Source of the DNA: Phycicoccus sp. HDW14
GTDB lineage: Bacteria > Actinomycetota > Actinomycetes > Actinomycetales > Dermatophilaceae
Assembly: GCF_011383005.1 (NCBI RefSeq)
Contig: NZ_CP049935.1
Location: 372,001 to 436,000 of the forward strand
DNA length: 64,000 nucleotides
Reading direction: 5' to 3'
Below the pieces are notes generated by a model that did not search any database, was not told the DNA's origin, and worked only from the letters and a program-made list of their open reading frames with translations. This document shows positions 9,348 through 19,101 of the stretch, one piece after another (within the stretch, counting starts at the first letter, position 1; every line of letters begins with the position of its first letter). A program made the translations under genes and the position numbers.

Positions 9348-10448
9348 TCAAGGCGTCTGCGTCACCGTGCGGCCGTCCTCGGTCCAGGTGACCGAGGCGT
9401 AGCCCGAGCCCTTCGCGTCCTTCGGCGAGGACTGCCGCGACCACAGGACCGCGAGGTCGGTGCCGGGCACCGGCACCTTGGTCAGCGGCGTCGTCACCGT
9501 CGCACCCTGCCCGGGGGTGAGCGTGCCGGGCTCGGCGTCGGCGGGCACGACTGCTGCGAAGAGCCACGAGACGGTGTCGCCGTCACCGCGACCGGTGGAC
9601 AGGACCGGACGCCCGCTGCTGTTCCTCGAGCCGTCGATCTCCATCATCGTCGTGCCGTCGCTGTCGGAGAAGGTCCCCATCCGGTCAAGCTCCTCGGACA
9701 CGTAGACGACGGTCCCGTCCGGGTCGCCAAGCGCGACCGACGGCACGGTGGACCCGTCCTCGTCTTGGACGGAGAGGCCCCCGTCCCACCACAGGACGTG
9801 GCTGACCGCCTCGGCGTCGCCGACCTCGGCGAAGCTCACCGCGATCGCCTTGAGGCCCGTCCCTGGCAGCGCCTCCGTCGCGGTGGTCGACGCGTGCCCG
9901 CCCTCGTCGTACGTCGGCGTCACGAGCTGGAACTGTTCGGCGTCCCCGGGCACGACGCCGAGCAGGAGCTTCATGGAAGACAGGCTCCTCCAGACGACGC
10001 CGCGCTGGACGGATGGCACCCGCCCCTCCTCGATCAGCCGCGGCGTGCCGTCGCGCAGCGTCGACCACTTGAGGACCCCGGTGGCCCGGTCGATCGTGAC
10101 CCGGATCCTCTCGCCGGGGAGCGTACTGGTGCCGTTGCCGTCGGCCTCGAGCGTGCTGGTCTCGAGGTCGGCCGTGGCCGTGCCGGTCGTCATCGTCGCC
10201 GACGGCCCTGCCGGGACCTCCTGGAGCGCACGGTCCGACGACCCGTCGAGCACGGCCCACGACCCCACGCCGAGGACGGTCACGGCGGCCAGGGTCCCGC
10301 CGACAGCCGCCATCCGGCGACGGCGCACGATGCGTCGGCCGGTGCCGAGCACGGCGGCGGGGTCGATGTCGAGGAAGGCGGGGGCCTCGGCCTCGGTGGC
10401 GCCGCGCAGCTCGGTGCGCAGCCGGTCCTCGAACAGGTCGTGGCTCAT
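9348..10448 (-). CDS. Membrane-anchored anti-sigma-like protein
   Basis: A 366-residue protein with a cytosolic N-terminus of about 43 residues (LFEDRLRTELRGATEAEAP, then TGRRIVRRRRM), one transmembrane helix (about residues 46-68) and a large extracellular region with several acidic, beta-rich segments. I recognise no named extracellular domain. Its ATG overlaps the stop of the upstream SigE-family sigma factor (ATGA). This layout is typical of accessory or anti-sigma membrane proteins paired with ECF sigma factors, but no zinc-binding ZAS motif is visible, so the regulatory role is inferred from position only. Confidence 0.65.
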   Translation of the reverse strand: MSHDLFEDRLRTELRGATEAEAPAFLDIDPAAVLGTGRRIVRRRRMAAVGGTLAAVTVLGVGSWAVLDGSSDRALQEVPAGPSATMTTGTATADLETSTLEADGNGTSTLPGERIRVTIDRATGVLKWSTLRDGTPRLIEEGRVPSVQRGVVWRSLSSMKLLLGVVPGDAEQFQLVTPTYDEGGHASTTATEALPGTGLKAIAVSFAEVGDAEAVSHVLWWDGGLSVQDEDGSTVPSVALGDPDGTVVYVSEELDRMGTFSDSDGTTMMEIDGSRNSSGRPVLSTGRGDGDTVSWLFAAVVPADAEPGTLTPGQGATVTTPLTKVPVPGTDLAVLWSRQSSPKDAKGSGYASVTWTEDGRTVTQTP

Positions 10449-10950
10449 CGGAGGCCTCCGTCGGTGGTGGCGAGCTGGGTGCGCAGGGCGGCGAGGCCGC
10501 GCGAGGCGGCGGACTTCACGGACCCGAGCGAGATGTCGAGCAGGTCGGCGACGGCCTGCTCGGGAGGTCGGTGTAGTAGCGCAGGACGACGACGCGCCGC
10601 TGCTGGTCGGGCAGGCCGGCGAGGAGCCGCACGACGAGGTCGCGGTCCTCGCTGGTCGACGGCTCGGGAGCGGCCCGCTCGGGCACCGCCTCGACGACCA
10701 CCTCCCCGCGCCGTCGCCGCCAGGTGTCGGTGCGCTCGTTGACGAGCACCTTGCGGGCGTACGCGAGCGCCCCCTCCGGACGCACCCGCGGCCAGGCCAC
10801 GTAGGTCTTGACGAGCGCGGCCTGGACCAGCTCGTGCGCGGCGTGGTGGTTCCCGGTGAGCAGCCAGGCCGTGCGCAACAGCGACGGCGACGCCTGCTCG
10901 ACGAAGGCCGTGAACGCGGCGTCGCGCTCGGCCCCGAACCGTGTGGTCAT
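10445..10950 (-). pseudogene. SigE-family ECF RNA polymerase sigma factor (frameshifted as sequenced)
   Basis: The first part, from 10950, encodes a sigma-70 region 2 (AAFTAFVEQASPSLLRTAWL, HAAHELVQAALVKTYVAW) and the start of region 4 (LPDQQRRVVVLRYYTDLP). At the GGG run 10562-10564 the frame is lost; adding one base gives LPEQAVADLLDISLGSVKSA followed by SRGLAALRTQL, the region 4 helix-turn-helix, and a stop at 10445. The repaired protein is about 168 residues, the normal SigE-family length. It overlaps the downstream anti-sigma-like gene by four bases. Confidence 0.85.
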
Positions 10951-11050
10951 CGCCCCTCCTCGTGGTGTCTCACACCCTCTCCTACGGTGGTCCGCGGCGA
11001 AAGGTTGCCTCGGCGGAACGGCCGGTCCGCGCGCCGATAGCATCACCCGG

Positions 11051-11896
11051 GTGATCGACCTGCACACCCACTCGAACGCCAGCGACGGCACGGAGGCGCC
11101 GGCGGCGCTCGTGGCCTCGGCGGTCGCGGCGGGCCTGCGGGTCGTGGCGCTCACCGACCACGACACGACGCTCGGCTGGGCCGAGGCCTCGGAGGCCGCG
11201 CGCCACACCGACCTCGCGCTCGTCCCCGGCATCGAGGTCTCCTGCGGGAGGGGCCGCGGGTCGCTCCACCTGCTGGCCTACCTGCCCGACCCGACCCACC
11301 CCGAGCTCGTCGCCGAGCTCGAGCGGGCCCGGGAGAGCCGCGACTCGCGCCTCGACCGGATGGTGGGGAAGATGGCCGCTGCCGGCGTGCCCGTCAGCAT
11401 CGAGGCGGTGCGCGCCGAGGTCGAGCCGGGGGCCACGCCCGGCCGGCCGCACATCGCCGACGCGCTCGTGCGGGCCGGAGTCGTCGACCACCGCGACGAG
11501 GCCTTCACCCGGTGGCTCTCCGACGACAGCCCCTACTACGTGTCGCACTACGCGCCGGACCCCGTCCGGGCCGTCCGGGTGGTGCGGGCCGCCGGGGGAG
11601 TGCCCGTCGTCGCGCACCCGTCCTCGCGCACGCGCACCGGCACGGTCGGCGACGTGCTCATCGAGGAGCTCGCGGCCGCCGGGCTCGGTGGCCTCGAGGT
11701 GCGCCACCGCGACCACGAGGAGGCCGACGTCCGCCACCTCACCGACCTCGCCGCACAGCTCGGGCTGTTCGTCACGGGCTCGAGCGACTACCACGGCACG
11801 GGGAAGCGGAACCGGCTCGGCGAGAACACGACCGACCCCGAGGTGCTCGAGCGCATCGAGGCCGAGGGCACCGGCACGGACGTGGTGCGGTCGTGA
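11051..11896 (+). CDS. PHP domain metal-dependent phosphoesterase
   Basis: A 281-residue PHP-domain protein. Metal ligands are visible in IDLHTHSNASDG at the N-terminus, ALTDHDTTLGW, VPGIEVSC, and further along VVAHPSSR and GSSDYHG. It resembles the stand-alone PHP phosphatases (E. coli YciV/RNase AM type) that act on 3',5'-nucleoside bisphosphates or RNA 5' ends; the precise substrate is inferred from family. The GTG at 11051 places the first motif at residue 3, as usual. Its stop overlaps the marC start (GTGA), so the two are probably translated together. Confidence 0.88.
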   Translation: MIDLHTHSNASDGTEAPAALVASAVAAGLRVVALTDHDTTLGWAEASEAARHTDLALVPGIEVSCGRGRGSLHLLAYLPDPTHPELVAELERARESRDSRLDRMVGKMAAAGVPVSIEAVRAEVEPGATPGRPHIADALVRAGVVDHRDEAFTRWLSDDSPYYVSHYAPDPVRAVRVVRAAGGVPVVAHPSSRTRTGTVGDVLIEELAAAGLGGLEVRHRDHEEADVRHLTDLAAQLGLFVTGSSDYHGTGKRNRLGENTTDPEVLERIEAEGTGTDVVRS

Positions 11897-12516
11897 GCGT
11901 GTTCGACCTCTCGGTCTTCACGACGACGTTCGTCACCCTCGTCGTCATCCTCGACCCACCCGGCGCCATCCCGATCTTCCTCGCGCTCACCGGCCCGCTG
12001 ACCCAGAAGCAGAAGGTGGCCGCGGCCCGGCGGGCCAGCCTCGTCGCCCTCGGGGTCATCGCCTCGTTCGCCGTCTTCGGCCAGCGCATCCTCGACTACC
12101 TGCACATCTCGTTGCCGGCGCTCCAGGCCTCCGGAGGGCTGCTGCTGCTCATCGTCGCGCTCCAGCTGCTCACCGGGGCCGAGTCCGAGCAGCACGCCGA
12201 CGCCGGGGTCAACGTGGCCCTCGTCCCGCTCGGCACCCCGCTGCTCGCCGGCCCGGGCGCCATCGTCGCGACGATGCTCGCCGTCCAGGACGCCGACGGC
12301 ACGGGCGGGGTGGTCGCCGTCGCTGCGGCCCTCGTCGCCGCGCTGTTCCTCGTCTTCCTCGTCTTCCGGTTCGCGCTCCCGCTCGCCCGCGTGCTCAAGG
12401 ACAGCGGCATCGTGCTGCTCACGCGCATCGCCGGGCTGCTGCTCTCGGCCATCGCCGTGCAGATGGTCGCCGACGCCGTGACCGCCTTCGTGCGCGGCGC
12501 CGGCGCCACGGGCTGA
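11893..12516 (+). CDS. MarC family integral membrane protein
   Basis: A 207-residue, highly hydrophobic protein with about six membrane segments. The motif VILDPPGAIPIFLALTG near residue 20 and PLGTPLLAGPGAIVATML in the middle are characteristic of MarC/NAAT-like proteins, where the two glycine/proline-rich repeats form an internally duplicated fold. The transported substrate is unknown; the original link to multidrug resistance has been withdrawn in the literature. The GTG start overlaps the PHP gene's stop by four bases. Confidence 0.88.
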   Translation: MSVFDLSVFTTTFVTLVVILDPPGAIPIFLALTGPLTQKQKVAAARRASLVALGVIASFAVFGQRILDYLHISLPALQASGGLLLLIVALQLLTGAESEQHADAGVNVALVPLGTPLLAGPGAIVATMLAVQDADGTGGVVAVAAALVAALFLVFLVFRFALPLARVLKDSGIVLLTRIAGLLLSAIAVQMVADAVTAFVRGAGATG

Positions 12517-12562
12517 CGCGGGCGCTCGCGGACTGACGCGGCGGTCGCGCGGGCGCCGAGGC

Positions 12563-13950
12563 TCAGGGCAGGGTCAGCTCGAACGCCGCGCCCGGGTGGT
12601 CGTCGAGCAGCCGCAGCTCGCCGCCGTGCGCGCGGGCCAGGCCCCGGGCGATCGGCAGCCCGAGCCCCGACCCGCCGAGGTCGCGGGAGCGGGCGTCGTC
12701 GAGGCGCACCATCCGCTCGAAGATTCGCTCGCGGTCCTCGGGCGGGATGCCCGGGCCGTCGTCGCGGACCACGACCCGCGCGCCGGGGCCGACCTCGACG
12801 CGCACGACCCCCTCCGGACCCGCGGCCCGGCGCGCGTTGTCGACGAGGTTGCGCAGGACCTGGGTCACCCGGTCGGGGTCGGCGTCCAGCGGGGCGCTCG
12901 CCCCCACCGGTCGCACCTCCATTCGGGCCCCGGGGAGGCGGGCGGCGTCCTCGGCGACGGTCGCGGCGAGGCGGCCGAGGTCGGTCGGGCAGGTCCGCAG
13001 CTCGAGCCCGCGGTCGATGCCGGCCATGAGGAGGAGGTCCTCGGCGAGGCGCGAGGCACGCCGGGCCTCTCGCACCACCCCGACCGTGAGGCGCTCGCGC
13101 TGGGCCCGGTCGTGCTCGCCGACGAGCAGGGCCTCGGCCGCGGCCTGTACCCCGGTCAGCGGGGTGCGCAGCTCGTGGGCGGCCTCCAGCACGAAGTCGC
13201 GCACCCGGACCTCGGCCGCCTGCGCCCGGGACTCGGCGCCCTCGACGGCGTCGAGCATCTCGTCGAAGGCGGTGGCGGTGCGCCCCAGCTCGCTGTCCGG
13301 GCGGTCGGGCCGGAGTCGGCGGCCCCGGTCGCCGGCCGTGATGTCGCGGGCGGTCGCCGTCATCGTGTCGAGGGCCGCAGCAGTCGCCGGGTCACGGCGC
13401 CGACGAGGAACGCGGCGACGGCGAGCACCCCGAGGCTGCTCACGGCGAGGACGACGCGCACCTGCGCGAGGGTCTGGCGCAGGCCGCCGGCGTCGGTGGC
13501 CAGCACGAGCCGGGAGGACCCGAGCTGCCGGTCGATGGAGAAGACGTCGCCCTGCTGGATCACGGTGTCGCGGGCGGCTGGTGGTGCCGGCTTCCCGGGG
13601 CCGCCGGGCGCGGGCGACGGGTCGCTCGTGGGCTGAGCGTCGGGGGCGCCCTCGACACCCGGACCGGCGGTGAGCCGCGTCCCGTCCGAGGTGACGAGCA
13701 CGACCGAGACGCCCTCGCCACCGAGTCGCTCGACGAGGTCCCTGGCCGGCACCTGGTCCTCGAGGGCGCGGGCCACGGCGAGCCGGTCGAGCAGGCGCTG
13801 CTCGAGCTGGCCCTCGGTGCGCGAGCGCAGGACCGCGTCCACCGTCACCGAGAGCACCGCGAGGAGGACGACGAGCAGCGCCATGACCGAGACGACGAGG
13901 CGGCGGCGCAGCGAGCCGGTGCGCAGGCGGACGTCGGGGGAGGCGCTCAC
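12563..13950 (-). pseudogene. Two-component sensor histidine kinase (frameshifted as sequenced)
   Basis: The N-terminal part from the GTG at 13950 has a transmembrane helix (LVVSVMALLVVLLAVLSV), an extracytoplasmic domain of about 120 residues and a second helix ending RRLLRP. After the GGG run at 13372-13374 adding one base gives LDTMTATARDITAGD, a HAMP-like linker, then the H-box VLEAAHELRTPLTGV, N-box QVLRNLVDNARRAAG, G1 RDDGPGIPPEDRERIFERM and G2 GGSGLGLPIARGLARAHGG. The repaired length is about 462 residues. It starts inside the stop of the upstream response regulator (GTGA), so they form a two-gene operon. Confidence 0.88.
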
Positions 13951-14610
13951 GCGCGGACCACGTAGCCGATGCCGCGCACGGTGTGCAGCAGGCGGTCACC
14001 GTGGGCCTCGAGCTTGCGGCGCAGGGCGCTGACGTGGACCTGGACGAGGTTCTCGGCGACGTCCTCGTACCCCCACACCTGCGTGAGGATCTGCGTCGTC
14101 GACATCGTCCGGCCGCGGTTCTCGACGAGGAACCCGAGCAGCCGCAGCTCGGTGGCCGTGAGATCGACGCGCTGCCCGGCCCGGGTCACCACGCCGGCGC
14201 CCGCGTCGACGACGAGGTCGGCGACCTGGATGGTGGTCGACACCCGGCCGAGCCGCCGCAGCAGCGCCCGCAGCCGGGCCAGCAGCTCGGCCATGTCGAA
14301 CGGCTTGGTGACGTAGTCGTCGACCCCGGCCTCGAAGCCACGCAGCCGGGCGCCGACCTCCCCGCGCGCCGTGAGGAGGACGACGCCGACGTCGCCGAAG
14401 CCCTGGACGACCCGGGCCAGGGCCGGTCCGTCGCGGCCGGGGAGCATCCAGTCGAGGACGACGAGGTCGGGCCGGAAGGCCTCGAGCGCGTCCTCGAGCC
14501 CGGTGCCGTCGGGGTGCGCCGAGACGGCGGAGCCCTCGGCGCGCAGGCGCGCCCACCGCCTCGCGGATGGACTCGTCGTCCTCGACGAGGAGGATCCGGG
14601 GCGCGCTCAC
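13947..14610 (-). pseudogene. OmpR-family response regulator (frameshifted as sequenced)
   Basis: A receiver domain begins at the GTG at 14610 with RILLVEDDESIREAV, containing the acidic pocket. Around 14545-14553 (a GCGCGCC stretch) the frame changes; removing one base or adding two restores LRAEGSAVSAHPDGTG. The phosphoacceptor Asp is in VVLDWMLPGRDG, the conserved Thr in VVLLTARG and Lys in DDYVTKPFD. A C-terminal winged helix follows (TATELRLLGFLVENRGR, VHVSALRRKLE). Repaired length is about 220 residues. Tandem TTGAGG repeats in the divergent promoter are its likely binding sites. Confidence 0.88.
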
Positions 14611-14631
14611 CCGGCCAGTCTGGGGCCCTGA

Positions 14632-14648
14632 CCTCAACGTTTCCTCAA
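14632..14648 (-). promoter_or_regulatory. Tandem response-regulator box (reverse orientation)
   Basis: CCTCAA-N5-CCTCAA, i.e. two half-sites repeating every 11 bases, which is the layout used by OmpR/PhoB-type dimers. It sits 22-38 bases upstream of the response-regulator start codon and is the mirror image of the box at 14671-14687. Confidence 0.55.
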
Positions 14649-14670
14649 GATGCGCGGGGCGGTCGCCGGA

Positions 14671-14687
14671 TTGAGGTCCGCTTGAGG
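14671..14687 (+). promoter_or_regulatory. Tandem response-regulator box (forward orientation)
   Basis: TTGAGG-N5-TTGAGG, two direct half-sites 11 bases apart, between the divergent regulator operon and the proline-rich protein gene. Identical half-sites and spacing to 14632-14648 but opposite orientation, so each box faces one of the two transcription units. Confidence 0.55.
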
Positions 14688-14750
14688 ATGCCTCCGCAGG
14701 CTCGATGTCGACAGCCCGCCACCGGGTGGGCCCGAGCCCGAGGAGTCCCC

Positions 14751-15392
14751 GTGGACGACGACCAGTACCGCAACCAGCCCGACCGCGACCCGCGGTGGGA
14801 CACCCACGAGCTGGCCGGCCTGCCCGCGGCCCCGACGGTTCCGGCGGCCTCGGCGGCCGAGGCGCCCCCGCGCCGCACTCGCTCCCGCCTCACCGTCGCC
14901 GCCGGGGTGGCCGCCCTCGCCCTCCTCGGCGGGGGGATGTGGATGGGCGCCGCCTACGCCGACGGCCCGTCCACCCCGCAGCCCACCGCGTCGGTGTCGG
15001 CGCCGACGGACGGGTCCACGTCGGGTTCGACGCCGAGTGCGGCGCCCTCGGGTGGGTCGCAGGACGGCGCCACGACGCCCGACTGCGGGTGCGCGCAGCC
15101 CGCGCCGCCGGCGCCGCCCGCGCCGCCGGCCGGTGCACAGAAGGCCACCCCGCCGGCGCCGACCGAGGGCGGTGCGCCGGCCGCGCCACCGGCCCCGACC
15201 GGGGGTGACACCGCGGGGGCCCAGCCGTGCGCCCCGTCCGGTGGACCCGGCAGTGGACGCGCCGGTGGCCCGGCCGGTGGCCCGGCGGGTGGTGGCACGG
15301 GGCAGGCCCCGGCCGCCCCGGCGCCGGTCCCCTCGGGCGCGCCGAGCGGAGGCCCGTCGGGCGCCCCGTCGGCCACGCCCTCGGGCAGCTGA
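14751..15392 (+). CDS. Proline/glycine-rich membrane-anchored exported protein
   Basis: A 213-residue protein with a short charged N-terminus (DDDQYRNQPDRDPRWD), a basic stretch and one transmembrane helix (about residues 47-66, LTVAAGVAALALLGGGMWMG), then an extracellular tail almost entirely Pro, Ala, Gly, Ser and Thr, with a Cys pair (CGC) near residue 106 and another Cys further on. I see no enzymatic domain. It is divergent from the two-component operon and shares its regulatory region, so it is probably a target of that system, by inference. The GTG at 14751 gives a compact cytosolic head. Confidence 0.6.
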   Translation: MDDDQYRNQPDRDPRWDTHELAGLPAAPTVPAASAAEAPPRRTRSRLTVAAGVAALALLGGGMWMGAAYADGPSTPQPTASVSAPTDGSTSGSTPSAAPSGGSQDGATTPDCGCAQPAPPAPPAPPAGAQKATPPAPTEGGAPAAPPAPTGGDTAGAQPCAPSGGPGSGRAGGPAGGPAGGGTGQAPAAPAPVPSGAPSGGPSGAPSATPSGS

Positions 15393-15452
15393 GCGGACCC
15401 GGCCCGGCGGACGCGCGAGCGACGCCGGGCCGGCCCTCCGTAGCGTGGTGCC

Positions 15453-16304
<852 letters not shown>

Positions 16305-16307
16305 CGC

Positions 16308-17719
16308 TCACCCGTCCTCGGGGGACTCGCGGGTGTGGTCGGCCAGGTACGCGGCAGCCCCGGGGTGACCCAGGTGCTCGGCCCACGCCTGGGGCGTGGC
16401 CCCGAACCGGGCGTCGGTGACCGTCGGGTCGGCACCCAGCTCGAGGAGCAGGGCGATGGTCGCCACGTCACCGTGCGCGGCCGCGGCGTGGAGCCCGGTC
16501 TGCCACGGCTCGTCCGACGGCACGTCGGTGCGGGCCCGGCGGTCGACGTCCCACCCGAGCGCGACGGCCCGCCGGAGGCCGGCGTGGTTGCCCAGCTCGG
16601 CCGCCCACGCGACCAGGCCGGGCGGTGGGCGACGGCCACCCGCGCGTCGACCTCGTCGACCGGCTCGCCCGAGAGGACGGCAGCCACCGTGCGGTCCTCG
16701 GGCCGCACGTCTGCATCCGCCGCACCGAGTCGCTCGAGAAGCCTTGCGGTGGAGAGCTGCCCGGCGACCAGCGCCGCAGATTCGGCGGACGTCGCCGTGA
16801 CGCCGTACATCTCGATGGGGGTGTCCGGGTCGACGCCGTGACGCACCAGCAGCTCGACGCGGGCGTCCATCCCGTGCACGACGGCCCACGCCAGCTGCCG
16901 CTGGAGCATCTCGGTGGGGGACATGGCCGCCCGCCCGAGTCGGCGCTTCCACGGGCCCCCGTCGCCGGTGCCCAGGCCGAACTCGAGGAGCAGCTCGAGG
17001 TGGCGGTCGTCGAAACGGAAGCAGCGGTTGTAGAGCGTCTGCCCGTCGTTGGGGTCCGCGCCGCGCTCGAGGAGCAGCCGGGCCAGGGCGAACCCGTGCG
17101 GGTGCTCGGGCTGGGCGACCCGCCCGCCCTCGCCCTCGCCGAAGCAGCCGGTGAGGACGGTGAACGGGGAGGGGAGGCCGTGCCAGAGGTAGCCGGTGTC
17201 GGGATCGGCGCCGTGGTCGAGGAGGAGCCGGGCGGCCTCGAGGGTCGCGCTCTCGCCCGGTGCGGGGTCGGGCCGGGCGTAGGCCAGGTAGGCCAGGGGC
17301 GCCCAGCGGAACGGACCGCCCTCGCGCACGGCCGCGCCCGGGTCGCGGGAAAGGATGCGCTGGAGGGCGACCGTGTCGGCGCGCGCCGCGGCGACGCAGA
17401 CGTCGTCGCCGGTCGAGAGGACGGCCCCGAGGGCGGTGGCCCGGCGCCGGCGCTGCGGGTCGTCGGCGCCGTAGGTGAGGCAGGCGAGCCGGAGGTACTC
17501 GTGGGCGGGGTCGTCCTGCGGGCCGACCCCGTCGGGAGCCCGGCGGTACGCCCGCCGGAGCTCGACGTGCCGCTTGAGCGCGGGCCAGCTCGGGAACCCG
17601 AGGTCCCGGGCGAGGTCGCGCTGGGCGTCGGCCAGCGGGCGGTCCGGGTGCTCACGGCACCGCCGCTTGGCGGCCTTGCGCAGCCAGCCGAGGTCGGGGT
17701 CGTCGGGGAGTGTGGCCAT
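16308..17719 (-). pseudogene. Ankyrin-repeat protein (frameshifted as sequenced)
   Basis: About 470 residues after repair. An N-terminal region (WLRKAAKRRCREHPDRPLAD, DLGFPSWPALKRHVE) is followed by ankyrin-type repeats recognisable by ARLLLDHGADPDTGYL, ARLLLERGADPNDGQTLYN, VELLVRHGVDPDTP and the final IALLLELGADPTVTDARFG. The frame breaks at the GGG run 16620-16622; adding one base gives VAHRPPGLVAWAAELG-type sequence and continues to the stop at 16308. The ATG at 17719 is chosen because AAGGAGG lies nine bases upstream; the ATG at 17734 would lie upstream of that site. Probably a cytosolic protein-interaction scaffold; partner unknown. Confidence 0.75.
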
Positions 17720-17896
17720 CACGGCCTCCTTCACGGCTTTGGCGGTCCGCGGCGCCGGGCGAAGGAGGTGGACGGGACGTGACCATCGACCATCGGTCAG
17801 GTGGGCTTCGCCCTGCCCGCGGACCGGGTGCGCCCTGACGCGCCCGGCCAGCCTACGCTCGCCGGCGCGGGCGGTGGGGTGGGTCGGCGGGCCCGG

Positions 17897-18049
17897 TCAG
17901 CCGATGGCGTGCCGGCCGTGCACCCGGGGGAGGTGCAGCCGGACCCGGACCGCGCGCGGACGCGGCGCGCGCTCGCGGCGCTCGAGCTGCCGGGGCGTCC
18001 AGTCCCGGGGGGTCAGGGCGGTGGCGAGGCCGGGGGTCATGAGCATCAT
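17897..18049 (-). CDS. Possible small protein (50 codons), uncertain
   Basis: The stretch 17720-18091 (372 bases) between the ankyrin gene and the next hypothetical gene has no long credible reading frame. The only candidate I see is this short frame, starting at clustered ATGs (18049, 18046, 18040) and reading TPGLATALTPRDWTPRQLE, then a basic tail ending HGRHAIG. Codon third positions are GC-rich but no clear ribosome site precedes it. It may be a real small basic protein or chance; nothing else is visible in this gap. Confidence 0.25.
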   Translation of the reverse strand: MMLMTPGLATALTPRDWTPRQLERRERAPRPRAVRVRLHLPRVHGRHAIG

Positions 18050-18091
18050 GACCCTGAGGAGGCGCCGGGGCGGTGTCCTGATACGCCGGGG

Positions 18092-18541
18092 TCAGCCGCG
18101 GGAGGAGTCCTCGGGGGTCGCGGCGTGGCCGGGGCGCCCGGCGGTGCGGCGGTCCTGCTTCATCTCGGCCTCGAAAACGTGCCGGCGACCCTCCATCAGC
18201 TCCTCGCGGGCGGACCGCTCGTGGTCGCGGAAGCGTGCGTAGTACCCGTCGTCGTACTCCTCGACGACCTGGAAGGACCAGCGCCCCGCCAGGATGTTGC
18301 GCCCGACGAGGTCCTCGGCGATACGGTCGGCGAGCTCGTCGTGGCCGGCGCCGCGGAGGGCGTCGACCGCCTCGCCGAGGGTGAGGTCGGCGGTGCCGCA
18401 CCGGCGGTGGAAGGCGTAGAGGTGGCCGCGGGCCTCCTCGACGACCTCGAGGGCCTCGGACAGCTTCCCGAGGGCCGCGACCGTGGCGTCGGAGGTACCG
18501 GTGGGACGGGTGTGCGCGTCGTCGACGGAGTCGTGGCTCAT
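18092..18541 (-). CDS. Conserved hypothetical protein
   Basis: A 149-residue, mostly helical, charged protein (LGKLSEALEVVEEARGHLYA; FHRRCGTADLTLGEAVDALR; VGRNILAGRWSFQVVEEYDD) with no signal peptide or membrane helix. The pattern resembles a small actinobacterial family of unknown function that I cannot name. It is divergent from the gene at 18614 with 72 bases between the start codons. Strong third-position GC bias and ordered amphipathic helices support it being expressed. Confidence 0.6.
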   Translation of the reverse strand: MSHDSVDDAHTRPTGTSDATVAALGKLSEALEVVEEARGHLYAFHRRCGTADLTLGEAVDALRGAGHDELADRIAEDLVGRNILAGRWSFQVVEEYDDGYYARFRDHERSAREELMEGRRHVFEAEMKQDRRTAGRPGHAATPEDSSRG

Positions 18542-18613
18542 GGGACGACGCTACGGCGGCAGGGCTGTGGAAAAGCCCGCGGCGCCCGGAGTGCTTTCGG
18601 CCACCCTCTCGTC

Positions 18614-19048
18614 ATGAGCTTCGAGGACCTGCCCGAGACCTGGCCCGACCTGCCGCTGACCGACCCGCTCCTGGCGGCCGACGTCGTCGACCTCTTCGTG
18701 GCGCACGCCGACCGGGTCGAGGGCTGCGCGGCGTTCCTGCTGCTCGACGACGACCTGCGGCTGGCCCAGCCCTGCCTCCTGGGCGAGGTCCCCGAGGGCG
18801 CCGACCCGTGGGACCTGCGCGACCACCTCGTCACGGTGTTCGGCGGGGCCGGCCTCGGGGGAGTCGTGTTCGCCCGGGGGCGGGACGGCTCGGTGCTGAT
18901 CACCGATGCCGACCGTCGCTGGCACGAGGTGCTCCTCGACGTCTGCCGGCGCCTCGACGTGCGCCTCACCGCCGCGTTCGTCGCGACGCCGGCAGCCGTC
19001 CGGTCCTACCCGGGGCCGCTCGCCGCCGCCGATCACCTCGCGTCCTGA
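18614..19048 (+). CDS. Conserved hypothetical protein
   Basis: A 144-residue soluble protein: DLPETWPDLPLTDPLLAADV, then a mixed alpha/beta core (EGCAAFLLLDDDLRLAQPCL; GVVFARGRDGSVLITDADRR; WHEVLLDVCRRLDVRLTAAF). The alternation of strands and helices suggests a small compact fold, but I do not recognise a named family. It stands alone between a divergent hypothetical gene and the convergent betT. Confidence 0.6.
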   Translation: MSFEDLPETWPDLPLTDPLLAADVVDLFVAHADRVEGCAAFLLLDDDLRLAQPCLLGEVPEGADPWDLRDHLVTVFGGAGLGGVVFARGRDGSVLITDADRRWHEVLLDVCRRLDVRLTAAFVATPAAVRSYPGPLAAADHLAS

Positions 19049-19101
19049 CCCGCGTCCTGACCCGTCACCGCGCCGGACGGCCGAGACGGCGCCGGACGGC
19101 G

